A DNA stretch of 64,000 nt, taken from Stropharia rugosoannulata (lineage: Eukaryota; Basidiomycota; Agaricomycetes; Agaricales; Strophariaceae). The notes under the pieces are model-generated. The model did not search any database. It saw nothing but the letters and a program-made list of their open reading frames with translations, and was not told the origin of the DNA. Positions 22,436 through 34,819 of the stretch are shown here, in pieces (position 1 is the stretch's first letter; every line of letters starts with the position of its first letter). The stretch lies in contig JANCIK010000003.1 of the NCBI GenBank assembly GCA_028532985.1, positions 196,001 to 260,000 on the forward strand. The letters are read 5' to 3'. The translations under genes were made by a program, and so were the position numbers.

Positions 22436-25400
22436 TCAAAACTTCGACCAGAACGATATAGCTGAGCCTTTCGAGGTCGCAGTTGAGTAATCGCGTTCTT
22501 CTTCTCTAGCGTTGTTATCTTTGATGACTTTAAGGAAGACGCTCTCAAGTGACCCGCGTTCGACGGTATACTCCACGCCGTCACCATGTTCAGACAGTGT
22601 ACGGAACAAGTCTGCAAGGCAGTAGGAGGTTCCATTAGAGGATGAAATGGGGACCTCGAAGCGAGTCGCCACATCATCCGCCATGCGGGATCCAGGAATA
22701 TGCGACATGAGATTTCTGGCTTTGATAACTTCTTCACGTGTGCGGCAAACAAATTGAACCTCGTAGGTACCGTAGCGACTCGCCAAAGAAGTTGAAGTAC
22801 CAAGAGCCAACATTTTCTTAGAAAGGATGCCCACGTTAGTGGCCAGCGCCGACGCCTCTTCCATGGAATCTATGTAATAAATGAGCAGGCACCACTTAAT
22901 AAAATGTACTGAAGTACTCACGCGTGGTAATAACGATAGCCTTACCAACAGCTACTCGCCGTAATGTTTGCCACATGTCCCGCTTCATTTTGGGATCAAC
23001 TCCTGTGGAGAATTCGTCGATTAAGATGACAGGAGGATTGCCAAGAAGAGCGATAGCAAGGGACAGCTTCCTTTGGTTACCCCCTGAGAGCTTGCAAGCC
23101 AACCGATCCGCATATCCTGTCAAAGCGGTCCCTTCAAGTACAGCCTCGACACTACTGTCGAGTTCCAACCCCCTTTCTAACCCTTTAAGGCGCCCATATA
23201 TGATCAAATGTTCTCGAACCGTGAGTTGATCATCAACAGCAGTGAATTGAGGACAGACTCCTAAGGACGTACGCGCCAGTCGAGGGTTGGTGACGATAGA
23301 ATGACCATTGATAATGACATCGCCAAAGTCAGGTATGACATCGCCACGAATGATCTTGAATGTCGTCGTTTTACCGGCGCCATTGGGTCCCAGCAACGCA
23401 AATATACTATTTTTTTCAATACTCAGATTGATGTCATCCGTGACTTGTTTTCCATGGAATGACTTAGATATGCCAATAACACGGAGCAAGCCAGGATTAG
23501 ATGAGTCGTCTTGTAGGTCTGCCACGTCGTCACTGAAGGTTAGTGAAGAGGTGGAAAGAAGTCTGCGGTGAACATGGGGTTTTCTCTTTCGTCGTAGAGG
23601 GCGAGGACGTTGGGACCCGGAATCGATCCACACAAGTATGCCTAGGATGATGAATGCATGTACAACAAGATAAAGGATAGGCCCCCCAAATTTGCGGATG
23701 CTTAACAGCGTTCCAACTGTGATATCGGCGCTCCCTTGACAAAGTAGTGAAAATAAGTTGACGGAAACGAGCGTGGCCCGGACCTGTATTCATTTTAGCA
23801 CATATAAGCACCTTTCTGGCAAAACGCTTACAAGACTATCGATTGGGGCCAAGAATGAGATAGAGAAGTGTATTACAGTCGTGAGCCGTTGAGTGGAATC
23901 GACATTTGCAAATGTGAAAACTAGCAAGTAAGACGAGAGGTATAGCTATGCAAGTTTCTTTCGGTGCACATGTCTGCAGAATCGAGAGATTACTCACCAC
24001 AAGCATGATAAACTGATAACCAGCGACGATAGCAAAGGCGGCCAAAGCCGAAGAAGCCAATAAAGACAGACAGTAAGAAAACAATGTCGCTGTAATTCCA
24101 TACAGTACAAAAACAATCCACTGTGCGGTAAGAAGTGAGCTAATGAAAGTCCGCGAATAACAGATTGACTTACCAGTAAGCCCAAACCGTGAAACTGGTT
24201 TGACACAGCAGAAAATATTATAATGATGATTGTTGAAATTATCACTGATGTGATAGTGTCGAACATAAGATGTCCCAACCAAAGACCGACTGGATTGGTT
24301 AAACCGTTCGAAAGTTGCATGGCTTGTACATCCGAACGGCGTTCCTTCGAAACGTAGAGTGCAAAAAAGGCAGGGTAGACGGCCTATATGCTAGTCAGAA
24401 AATAAAGCATAAAGAGATAGTTCAATACACACCATGACCGCGCCGAAGAAAAATATCCATCTGAGATATTTAATGGTGGCCTTTGCCACCTTTGCAAATA
24501 CCCCATAGTTTGCAGCGATGATAAGAGGTGGTGAAGTCTGAGGCTCCTGAGTTGAAGACATGTTGATTGCCCTTTGAAGTAGGACATTGCTCGCCATATT
24601 CAGCATCGCAGGTGCTCTAACTCCAGGAGGACTTGCCTCCCATGCTACTGTGACGCCTCCGTTGGTCGGGTCAAGCGATATTCCGCCAAGTGCGAGGTTA
24701 TGGCGATCTGATACCACCGTGTCCGCGAAAGCCGTTCCATCCGCCAGATTGTCAACCGTCAGGTTGGAAGTGAGATTCCCAAAACTAGAAAGCAGATTGG
24801 GCGGGGAGACAATCATACGCGGGAATAGATTTTCTGACGCGTTGGGCATTGCAAATGGCGCATCCGGTAGAAATAAGGGTATAGCAGTGATGTTAGCTAC
24901 CGCAGGAATGCATCGTTGCTCGAGACCGGCGGTGAAAGTAAGTGGGATAGTTGCACCTGTGACTGCTACAAGGATAGCAAGCAGAGGTGTCATCCACCCA
25001 CGTCGAGCGATGAGTACGCGCTTGTGAAAAATCGTGAAAGCCTGTCGATAGGGACTAACGGCTTTGCCATTAGGTAATTCCGTAATCTGGGAAGGCTTGA
25101 TAATCGTATTGGATGAAAGGTCGTCGAGGGAAGATGTAACACTATGGGATTTGATACTGGGGGATTCGAATTGTGCTTGTTCTTTGTTCATGACTTGCAG
25201 AAAAACATCTTCAATGGTTGTGGCCAGAATATCGTAGCGTTCTATCCGTTGCTGTCGCTCCTCCTCTTCGAGTAAGTACAGAACCCGTCCTACGGTAGAG
25301 CAGTCACGCGTCTTCAAGTGGTAGGTCGAAATTGATGGGGAAGGTTTGGTGACGTATGTTTCCGGAGCGATAGCCTTGATACTGTGAAGAAGATCGTACG

Positions 25401-28117
25401 ACGAGGCCGCATAATCGTACACTTTGTCATGATCAGAGGCCAGAGACAAAGACCCAAAAGTTACTTGCACTGAGTAACCTTCGCCTACTTCCCTCTTTAG
25501 GGAAACAGGGGACCCATATGCAACAACCTTTCCAGGAGCCGCTAAAACGGCAATGTTGTCCGCTAAAAGATCGGCTTCGTCAAGAAACTTGAATAGAAAG
25601 ATCAGTTGTATATTAAGTTGTTTTGCGAAAGACTCTCTTACATGCGTTGTAAATACTATACATCGATCATCACGGAATCTTGAAATCGTTTTCCAAAGAG
25701 CCCTGCGACTCAAAGGATCAACACCTGATGTGCATTCGTCGACCAAGATAACTAAATGTAACGTTGTATTGGCATCGTTCGAACTCCCACTAGAGAGAAT
25801 AGCTTACCTTTGGATCCGCCTAGAAGTCCAATAGCCAATTGTAACTTTCTTTTTTGACCGCCAGACAAAGTATCAGCATTGGCATGGATCTTCTTTTCGA
25901 GGTCGCAGTCCTTTAGGAGCGTCTCTAAATCAGCGTCAGTTTCATACCGGTTTGTCGACCATTTTATGGCCCGCCACACTTGTAGCGTTTCCATACACGT
26001 AAGATCTGGAAAAAGAACGTTTTTCTGAGGGACGATGCCCAAAACACCGCGTGGTGGACGCTCATAACCACCGTCGAATGTGACTGTGCCAGTGGTCATA
26101 CTAGACAAGCCAGCCATGATAGCCATCGTCGTAGATTTACCTGCTCTGAAACAGGCCAGATTGAACGATGAAACGGTATACGATGATGCATATACGCACC
26201 CATTTGAGCCCAGCAAAACGAATATACCAGTTTTCGGGATGTCCAGGTTTAAGTTGTACACTGCAGTGACATCGCCCCTTCGGCTCCAGAAAGATGGGGT
26301 GTAGACCTTTGAAAGGTTGCGAACAGAAATCGCGGTATTTGCGGGCATGGGCTCCAAAGGATAAGATTGGACTTTTGTTGACTTGAACATGGTGTTAACG
26401 CCATACATATATCTTTCTAGCGCAACAGCAAGGAATGGCCAGAGTATGATATCAAACTATTCACCATCGTGAAAGTTAGGGCAAAAGAACAATCTGGAGT
26501 CAGAAAGAAGACTTACAATGGCAACAGTCAATAAAGGAGCCAGTTGTATACCAGAATCAGGGTCTCCTCTTATTGGATCTGTTGGGAGTTGATGATTTTC
26601 ATAGCCGCAAATTGCCTTTAATGCGAAGATATAGAAGGCCGGGGGAAATAAAAGAGAGAAAAAGGACATGATGAACGTCGAGGATGTGTTTATGACCATC
26701 CCGAAGATGGCCAATATTACAGACAAGAAAGTTGCCACTGCCCCAGCAAGCTGCGGACTACCTCCAAATGGAACAGCGACGGCTAAGGACCAGCTGGCGA
26801 GGATCAGCCCCAAAAGGATGTGAAGGAACACAATGAGTACCCCACTTGTCTCCGTGAATATGCGAATTTTCCAGAGAATTCCAACGATGAGCCAGCCAGG
26901 GAAGTACGTCAATGAGATGCTGATATGCCAAGACCTTGAATAACTTAATTAGCTCTGCAGAATGACAACCCCAAAAAGCGGAAAAAGTACAATATCCTGG
27001 CCGAGTCGTAGAGACCCATAGCTTGCATATGTTCTGTGATTAAAAGAGCACGTTCGCTGGCTATCGAGCCTGATGTCTGGTAGGTGATACTAGCAAATGC
27101 CAAAAATCTTGTAAAGCGTAAATATCATATCAATTGTCTATGGTTGACTGGGACTCACAAAGCGAGTCCTATGATTGCTCTTATTCCCCTCGCGTAGCCT
27201 AAGCCATGACGTTGCTCAGGCCAAATTGGCAAAGATGCAGTAGCTTGGGTACTCACTCAAGCGGATTGCTGTGTCCTGTTGCGCATTCGTTTGATTTGAA
27301 TAGCCCCATTCCAAAGGTGTAACTTGAGAAATATTCGTTTGCAATTCGATTATAGCCTGATTTGGCCGAGCACATACATAAACCAATGAAAAAAGTATAG
27401 TCAAAGGATCTGGCACTCGCCTTGTCTATAGCCCATTGCAGTGGTAATATCCGTTGCACCACATCACTTGTATGCCTGTCCACATCGATATGATTAATAC
27501 CTGCATCAGCGAAGATGGTATAATTGACGCCTTGCGGTGTTGGCCCGTCAAGGTCCATATCTGTGAACGCCACAGCAGCATAACACCGTGAGTAGCCGTC
27601 AAAGTTTTGAGGACATAACTGCGGTATGTCAAGTGGATTCGCTAATTGAACTGCTGCAGTTTGACGGTCGGTAAAATTTGACAATGCACGTATCATTATT
27701 TCTTTGGGACTTGGGGTAGTGGAAGAGTTGCGAGACGTTGCATCTGCAAGGTATAATGTTTTGGTACCGTCAAATTGGGTGCTTAAGGAGGGAATGGGAG
27801 CAGTAGAGCCGGTTCCATACTGTTATCCTTAGTTAAGATGTGATTCATATAAAGAACAAGTTATATATGCACGTACATTGTTCAGTCGGTGTAGCATGAA
27901 TTGAGCATACGATAGGAAAACTCCATATGCTATCGGTAGCAACAAACACCGTAATATTGAGAGCTTTGGGGGTTGCAGGGCGGGGAAATAGGAGTGAGTG
28001 ATCAGAGGAATACCTAGGGCACTCCAGACTTACAAATGGCGTTTTCGATATAACCACCCAATTCTTCCATGTTAACACGCGAAACTGAAGCCAAAAGAGA
28101 CCAAGGACTTTGGGCAT
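22436..28117 (-). CDS. full-length ABC-A family lipid transporter
   Basis: Sixteen exons give about 1609 residues: 28117-28034, 27963-27877, 27819-27421, 27356-27257, 27198-27159, 27089-26991, 26934-26517, 26456-26200, 26145-25808, 25751-25642, 25587-24433, 24383-24174, 24120-23998, 23945-23832, 23783-22922, 22869-22436. The order is TM1, long lumenal loop, TM helices, ATPase 1, TM, second large loop, TM helices, ATPase 2: the ABCA layout. ATPase 1 has LLGSNGAGKSTT (Walker A), LSGGQKRKL (signature) and VILVDECTSGVD (Walker B and D-loop). ATPase 2 has LLGPNGAGKTTT, LSGGNQRKL and VILIDEFSTGVD with a TTHSMEEA switch His. Both sites look competent. Animal ABCA proteins move lipids; the fungal substrate is unknown. 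Intron 3 appears to use a GC donor. Confidence 0.92.
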
Positions 28118-30629
28118 TATCGCAAAGCGGAGGAAAGTGGTACAGGAGTATTGGTGCCACCTGGGCAATAATTAATAAGAGTCAGACCGCTGCGGAATCG
28201 GCGCGACTGGCAGTCCAGTCAGTGCGCCCGTGGAGTGGTGGTTCGTATAAAGAGGGGATTTGTATTACTATCATGCTGGGCGCGACTGAATGGCCAATTA
28301 CGCGCCGAAGGAAGTGATGGCGATGGCTGTGCATTTGTCGAGCGGTGGGCTAAAAGTAAAGGTGTGAGGCTTGTGAACCAGATTCTGTCACGCGGTTTGT
28401 CATGTCAACGTATTCACGGCCTCGCTACCGCGCTGCGGTTGATTCTAGTTCTCCTCTTTTCGACCCCGGCAAGGGTAGCAGTAACACAACACTAACGACC
28501 ATTGCAAAGTGTAAACTGGTCAGCTCTTAACTCTCCAAATTCTTCGAATACAGTAATGCCAGACCTTAGTTTGTTCCGGGGCCGGCGGTGGTCTGTTTGA
28601 TTGTTGAAATTTCAATCCTGTGATGTCAAAGACTCTGTGTACATATAATAATCACATCCCCCTCAAAGGTAGGACACACTCAAATTATACAACTACATAA
28701 TGATGGCTACCAGACGGCTACAAGTCGTCGTCTGGATCTGTTGCCGACGCCTATGGCAACCTACGGCTCACTAAACATAGTGCACACTGCACAGTACAAC
28801 ATAACAAAATCAGTTTCGTGATGCATATAGCTTCAGGAAGTCGAGAGAGAAGTAACAATTATGTTTGTAACCAACTGCGCCGCTGACACGTATGATGGGG
28901 TGTAACATGATGCAGGTTGGCATTGAATCATTTGGATGCATAATGTGTGCCTAAGTGGGATCGTGGTAAGACTCCTAGCCAAAGTGTGTACTCTACCAGC
29001 GCTCACCTTTCCCAGAGTATCGCTTACACAACTTCCGCTGACTGACTGACAATGCTGCAAAGACTTCCGGACGTTGAAAAAAGTTGGTGTGAAGGCAATA
29101 AAGGGTCGTTGCATAAATCGCAGCGTTCGGTAGAATATTATGCTGATATGCCATGGCTATAGGTGAAGGCGGATGATAAAAAGCATGAGGCAGTGCCGGA
29201 AATGGTGCATCTGGTAAAAGAGAGGCCAAAGGCAACTTTCATACTTTCTGTAATCAGATCGCTGCCAGAACCGCCAAAACTAACCGCATATACTTATAAA
29301 CTATGTCAAAGAGCCTCTGCAAGATGTCAAGTGCGATAGCGGGGTCGGGGAGCAGCTCGGTGTCACTGAAGGGTAGTAGACAGATTTCGAAGCCAGTGGC
29401 ATCACGTCTGATATTTTTATATCTAGTGACGATTAAGGCTTGAAGCTTGAAGTGTGAAGTGAGGCAGTGCGTTTCATACCAAGTTGATGATTATTCGGCA
29501 AATCTACTCCGTTGAGCGAGTAATTCAAGTAACACACTGACAGACATTAGTGAAAGTGGCGGCACCCTTGGTCGGAGGTTTGAGTGGAAGGAAGACCGCC
29601 ATCTTGCTGCCATTTTAGAAAGTATGAGGCAGATGCAACATTCATCTGGCGGAAGGAGTGCAGATGAATAACCGTTATTGCTTTTGTTGGAGGTACTAGC
29701 TGATCCGGTGTCCAGACAGGCATGACAGAATCAACATACCATGAATTCGGAGGGACTTGCAGAACCGAGATATTAGTATGGAGCGCAGATTTACAAGACT
29801 AGGGCCCATAGACCCAAGTTCCTGTGATTGACTAGCAATTTCTAGTCGACAGATGTTCAGAAAGTTATGACAGTCTGAGTTAGGCCGAGTGAAATGGCAA
29901 TGAAATGGGTACATACATAGTAAGTAAGAGTAAAACCCATCATCGGCTAACTCCTCGTCCAATGACTTTCGGTCTTTACATAACTGGTCACTCAATCCCG
30001 TGCGCATTCCTCACTCTGATTAATACACCTGCTACAATCAAGTTACCATCCACCGTGGTCCGCCTATTTCTGAATCTGTTTCCCCATTAAGTCTGGTAAA
30101 GACATCTTCCTGCTGTGGTCTTGCGGTTAGTGCGTACAAAAGCAATGACATCCGTTCGGCTGGGAGTATGCAACTGGTAAGCTTGCTGTAATCCGCTCCT
30201 CGACCGTGCCCGAGGGTAACCATTCAATGCTCTTTTAATAGCTAGTCGTCCCATGTGCGGAAGGCGCCTCGCCAGGGCCTTTTCCGAAACACATAAATTA
30301 CATGGACGAGGCCAGAGTGCGATAGCTAGCCTGATGTTATGAAGCACTCGCATGGAGAGTTTCCTACCTAGGCAAGAGAAAGATGTCTTTCGCAAGCTCT
30401 CATATCGGGCACAGTTCACCCAAGTACAAGCTGATGAGAGCTGATGCTATTCTAATTGACCAACCGAACTCCGTGCCGATGTCAAACCTGAAGATCTTAT
30501 TGAATCCATTAATAAGTGAGGTTGAAGTCACTCGGCAGGAACCCCTCATCCATCCCCGGCTGACTATACTGTGGTGCTATAAAGCGCTTTGACGCTTGTT
30601 GTGATCACAGCTACCCGTACCTCTCTATT
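28118..30629. other. 2.5 kb divergent gap
   Basis: The gap lies between the divergent ABC-A and A-T-R genes. Minus-strand frames at 28833-29235 and 30087-30419 are 80-110 codons long but lack motifs, and I do not call them genes. No transposon ends or tRNA were seen. Confidence 0.4.
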
Positions 30630-33600
30630 ATGACTTCGAACACCAAAGCGCCGGTCTTCCCTCCCCTTGACGAAAGCCTCGTCGAAACCATCCGCTTTCA
30701 CGAGCAACACAATGCAGACATCCCCATGTTTGTCTTCAGCAAGGGCGACAGCCAGGACGCGACCGAAATATCTTACGGCCAATTCGCAAAGGCGGCCCGT
30801 CGTGTTCCTGCTCTAGTCGACATAAACGCCTCCCCGTCCTCTCCTCCAGTTGTAGCCATGATAGCCCAGGCTGACGCACTCGTTTACAAAGCCGTCGAAC
30901 TGGGGTTGATGATCGGCGGTCTTGTTGTAAGAAAATATTTGGAAAGTACACCCATCATTCTCACTATCATATTCATAGCCATTCCCCATTTCACCGCGTA
31001 ATACGGCAGCGGCTGTCATCAACTTGCTAAAGAAGACCAATTCTCATCATATCCTGACTACTAATGCGACTCTCAAGGAGCTCATGGAGAGCGTCCAAGA
31101 TGAACTGAAAGCCTCCGATCCGGAGTATCATCTGACCATCAAGGAAATCCCGTCCGTTTTCCAAGTGTTCCCTGAACTTTCTGATGCGCCGGCATCCGGC
31201 AAGCCCGACGTTCTGGCCGACTATCCTTCTCAGAAACCGAAACCAGATGATGTTGCCCTTTACCTCCATTCATCCGGAAGCACCGGACTTCCAAAAGCCA
31301 TTGCAAAGACGCATAAGCAATTGGAGCATATTGTTGCTTTCCGTGAGTATCTCATTCGTCATTTATCAAGGAAGGGCATATATCGAATAAAATTGCAGCG
31401 TCTTTCCAGGAATTCAAGAAATGGTCTCCTCGCGTCAGGATGTTGGGCGTCCAACTTCCACCCTTTCATGCTATGGGAGTTTGTATTCAGCTCGTCTTGC
31501 CGCTCTACCTTTGCGCAACTATTGCCATCTTCCCACCGGTGGTGACTGCACCACATCTACTGCCCATGCAACCCACACCAGATAACATCCTTGAGCATAC
31601 TCAGAAAACCAAGTCTAGTTGCGCGCTCACTATCCCAGCTTTCCTCCAAATCTGGGCGCAAGACAAGCGCGCCCTTGAAATCCTCAGCGGTATGGACTAT
31701 GTTGTATGTGTCTCCAATTATTTTATTACTCTGTTATTGATTGTCCCTTCTCAGAGCTTTGGTGGAGGAGGACTTAGCCCTCAAGCCGGTGCTATCCTTA
31801 GGGAACATGGCGTTCGGCTCCATTGTTCGTACGGCGGCACAGAGTTCGGTGCCATCGCAACATCCAGTCTCAGAGAAGGGGATGAGGATGATTGGGATTA
31901 TATCGAATTCGCAGACATTTGCACTCCTCGCTGGGTACCTCAAGGTGATGGAACTTTCGAGTTGCAGTTCCTGGTAAGTCACTTTACAACGCGAAATAAC
32001 AACAGCAGATAACACTGCCTTCAGACCAATCCCAGGCACTCTCTGTCTGTAGAGAACTTACCCGACGTTCCGGGATATGGCACCTCGGATCTGTTCAAAC
32101 CTCATCCCACTAAACCTGGGTTCTGGAAAATGTAGGTTTCAAAAGTCGCCGGCTAGCCATTGTCTAAAGCTATGCTACTACAGTGTTGGTCGTGTCGACG
32201 ATGTCATTATTCATTCATCTGGGGAGAAGACAGTTCCCGCGCCCATGGAAGGCCTGATGGCTAGTAGCCCCCAGTAAGCATACGGTTCCTTGATGAAATA
32301 ATTACCGGCTAATGAACTCAGGATCAACGGGGCGATCATGTTTGGCCAGGGCTTTGACCAACCCGGGGTTCTCATCGAGCCAACAGCAGCCTACGAAGTC
32401 GACACCAAGGATCAGGCACAAGTTGCTCATTACCGCAACCTTGTATGGTAAGGACATAGCCAGTTTTATTTTGTGCATGTTCTTACGTATTTTCTAGGCC
32501 GACCGTCGAGAGAGCTAACCAGATTGCTCCGTCCTTCAGCAAAGTTTTCAAGGAGATGATCCTTGTTGTTGATAAGGACAAGCCTCTTCCTCGTGCTGCA
32601 AAGGGCACTGTCCTCAAGAAAGCTGCATTGGCTTTGTACCGTGACGAAATTGAAGCTCTGTGAGTAGCATTAACTTGTCGGCAACCTCAATATTCTGAGA
32701 TCCACAGATACGCGACAATGGCCTCTGTAGATTCAGCAGAGCACATCGACCCTCCTCAGACATGGGACCAGGAAGGCATATCAAGCTGGCTCCTCGAACA
32801 CGCTCGTGACCTCACTAACGGAAGGGCCATCAAGCCGGAAGATACACTCTTCGAACAAGGATTAGACAGGTGAGATATAGCTGAAGTGAATTATGACATT
32901 CTCATAACATTCCAATAGTCTTGGAGCCACCATCCTGAGACGTCGAATCGCCAGTGCCCTGCAATCGATTGACACAGATGCCGGGAAGGCTGCTCTGGCC
33001 TCGGTTTCTCAGACATTGATTTACAACTACCCCAGCATCAACGCTCTTACCTCCCGCATTCTCGACCTTTTGTCTGGCTCAGAGTCTGTATCCAAGACGC
33101 AAGCCGAAATTCTGGAAGAGATGATCGCCAAATACAGCTTCTCAGGCGAAGTCGTCAACGCGAGCAACCGCAAGGAGGATGGTGTTGTCGTCATTCTTAC
33201 TGGCTCGACAGGTTATCTCGGCTCTCAAGTACTAGAGGGTTTGTTGAAAGATGAACGGGTCACTAGGGTGTATGCCTTGAACCGACCTGGTAGAGATGGC
33301 GATTCGGTGGCTGAGCGACACATCAAGCGATTCGTTGAGAAAGGACTCGATCAGACCCTCCTTCAGTCAGCAAAACTGACTTACCTTGAAGCCGACGCGG
33401 GAGCTGACAACTTGGGACTTGACGGGTCTACATATGCAGAGGCAAGTCAAAAATACTCTTTTTTTTTTGTAAGTCAGTCATTGACTCATCCTGTTCTATA
33501 GTTATCTGCATCTGTCAATGTCATCATCCATATTGCCTGGAGGCTCGATTTCAATCTTTCCTTGGCATCCTTCGAGTCCAACATTCGGGGAACCCACAAC

Positions 33601-34555
33601 CTTATTAAGCTTGCCCGCACAGGCGGACATGCCCAGGATGTGAAATTCGTGTTTACTTCCTCGGTCGGCATTGCGCAAGGCTGGGACCAATCTGTAGGCC
33701 CATACCCCGACGATGTTCTCCAGGATACCAAGTTTGCAGTTGGAAGTGGTTACGGGGAGAGCAAATATGTAATCGAGCGCGTGAGTATAGAAGCATGCCC
33801 ATTCGATTGTCAGTAACTGACTAGGTCTCAGGTCCTCGCTGAAAGCGGTATCAATGGCACTTCTGTCAGGTTGGGGCAGATTACAGGTGGTGCTGAGAAT
33901 GGTGCTTGGGCAACTTCTGACTGGGTTCCCATCCTGGTGAAGTCTAGCATTGGACTCGGCGCTCTGCCCACTGCGAAGGGGGTCAGTCCTTTTCCTATCC
34001 GAATTCCATATGCTGGTTCTGATCTATAATCCGTAGACTGTAACCTGGAGCTCTACCGACGCTGTTGCTGGATCGGTTCTCGATGTCGCCTTCCATAGCG
34101 GGCGCTACCCTGCTGCAATGAATCTCGTTCATCACAGCCCAGTGGAGTGGAACACCACTGTCGAGTACATCAAGGACGCCTTGGAGAAGGAGCGTAATAT
34201 CTCGCTGCCCTTTATCCCATTCCAGGAATGGATGGAGCGCCTTGGAAAATTATCAGGCTCTACGGACACGCAAGAGATGAACAGAATTGTAAGCCTTGCC
34301 CTGTTGAACATGTCTAATTTATTTTTACTTATCAATCATTCACAGCCTGCCATCAAGCTTTATGGCTTCTTCCAAGCATTGGCCCAAGGGGACAAGAACC
34401 TTACTCAATCTCAGACTGAAGCATTCGGTACAACAGAGTTCCAAACGAACAAACTCAAGACCGTCAGCAAGACATTCGCGGAGATGTCTCCCTTGTCCAA
34501 ACAACATGCCTACGCCTGGATCAAATACTGGACGGCTGCCGGGCTCTTCGATTGA
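30630..34555 (+). CDS. NRPS-like adenylation-thiolation-reductase (A-T-R)
   Basis: Fourteen exons give about 1081 residues: 30630-30926, 30979-31342, 31399-31703, 31755-31973, 32025-32131, 32184-32273, 32322-32447, 32498-32659, 32708-32869, 32919-33441, 33502-33780, 33832-33981, 34037-34288, 34346-34555. The adenylation domain shows LHSSGSTGLPK (about 195-205), SYGGTEFGA and VGRVDDVIIHSSGEK. The thiolation domain has FEQGLDSLGA, with the phosphopantetheine Ser near residue 611. The reductase domain has LTGSTGYLGS (about 704-713) and the YGESK Tyr/Lys pair near 868-872. Such enzymes activate a carboxylic acid as an AMP ester, load it on the carrier and release it with NADPH as an aldehyde or alcohol. 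There is no condensation domain. It resembles the basidiomycete A-T-R group rather than Lys2; the substrate is unknown. Intron 10 seems to use a GC donor. Confidence 0.92.
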
Positions 34556-34819
34556 TGCAGTTTCTTTTTTCATACCCTGCATATAATATTATGATCCTAT
34601 TGTAAATTCTATCTTATAAATCTTGTCGCGTAAAATTGGTTGTATTATTGTATGTAGTCCCAAAGCTGTTGTAATAGATGTGATTTGAACATTTTTCACA
34701 AACCCAAGATCTCTGATCGTCAGATGGGCCATCACTGGCATCAATAGGCGTAGCTATGCGTCCAATTCCGACTCCAAGACAGCTTACCACCCGACGACGA
34801 CAACCACCACTTCAGTCTC

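Noticed and set aside
28833..29235. Two overlapping minus-strand frames of 80-93 codons
   Set aside because: No signal peptide, domain or splice continuation could be supported.
30087..30419. 110-codon minus-strand frame upstream of the A-T-R gene
   Set aside because: Arg/Leu-rich composition typical of a random frame; no family recognised.
33442..33501. Alternative GT donor at about 33469 in intron 10 of the A-T-R gene
   Set aside because: It would add a low-complexity Phe-rich insert inside the reductase fold; the GC donor gives the expected family sequence.
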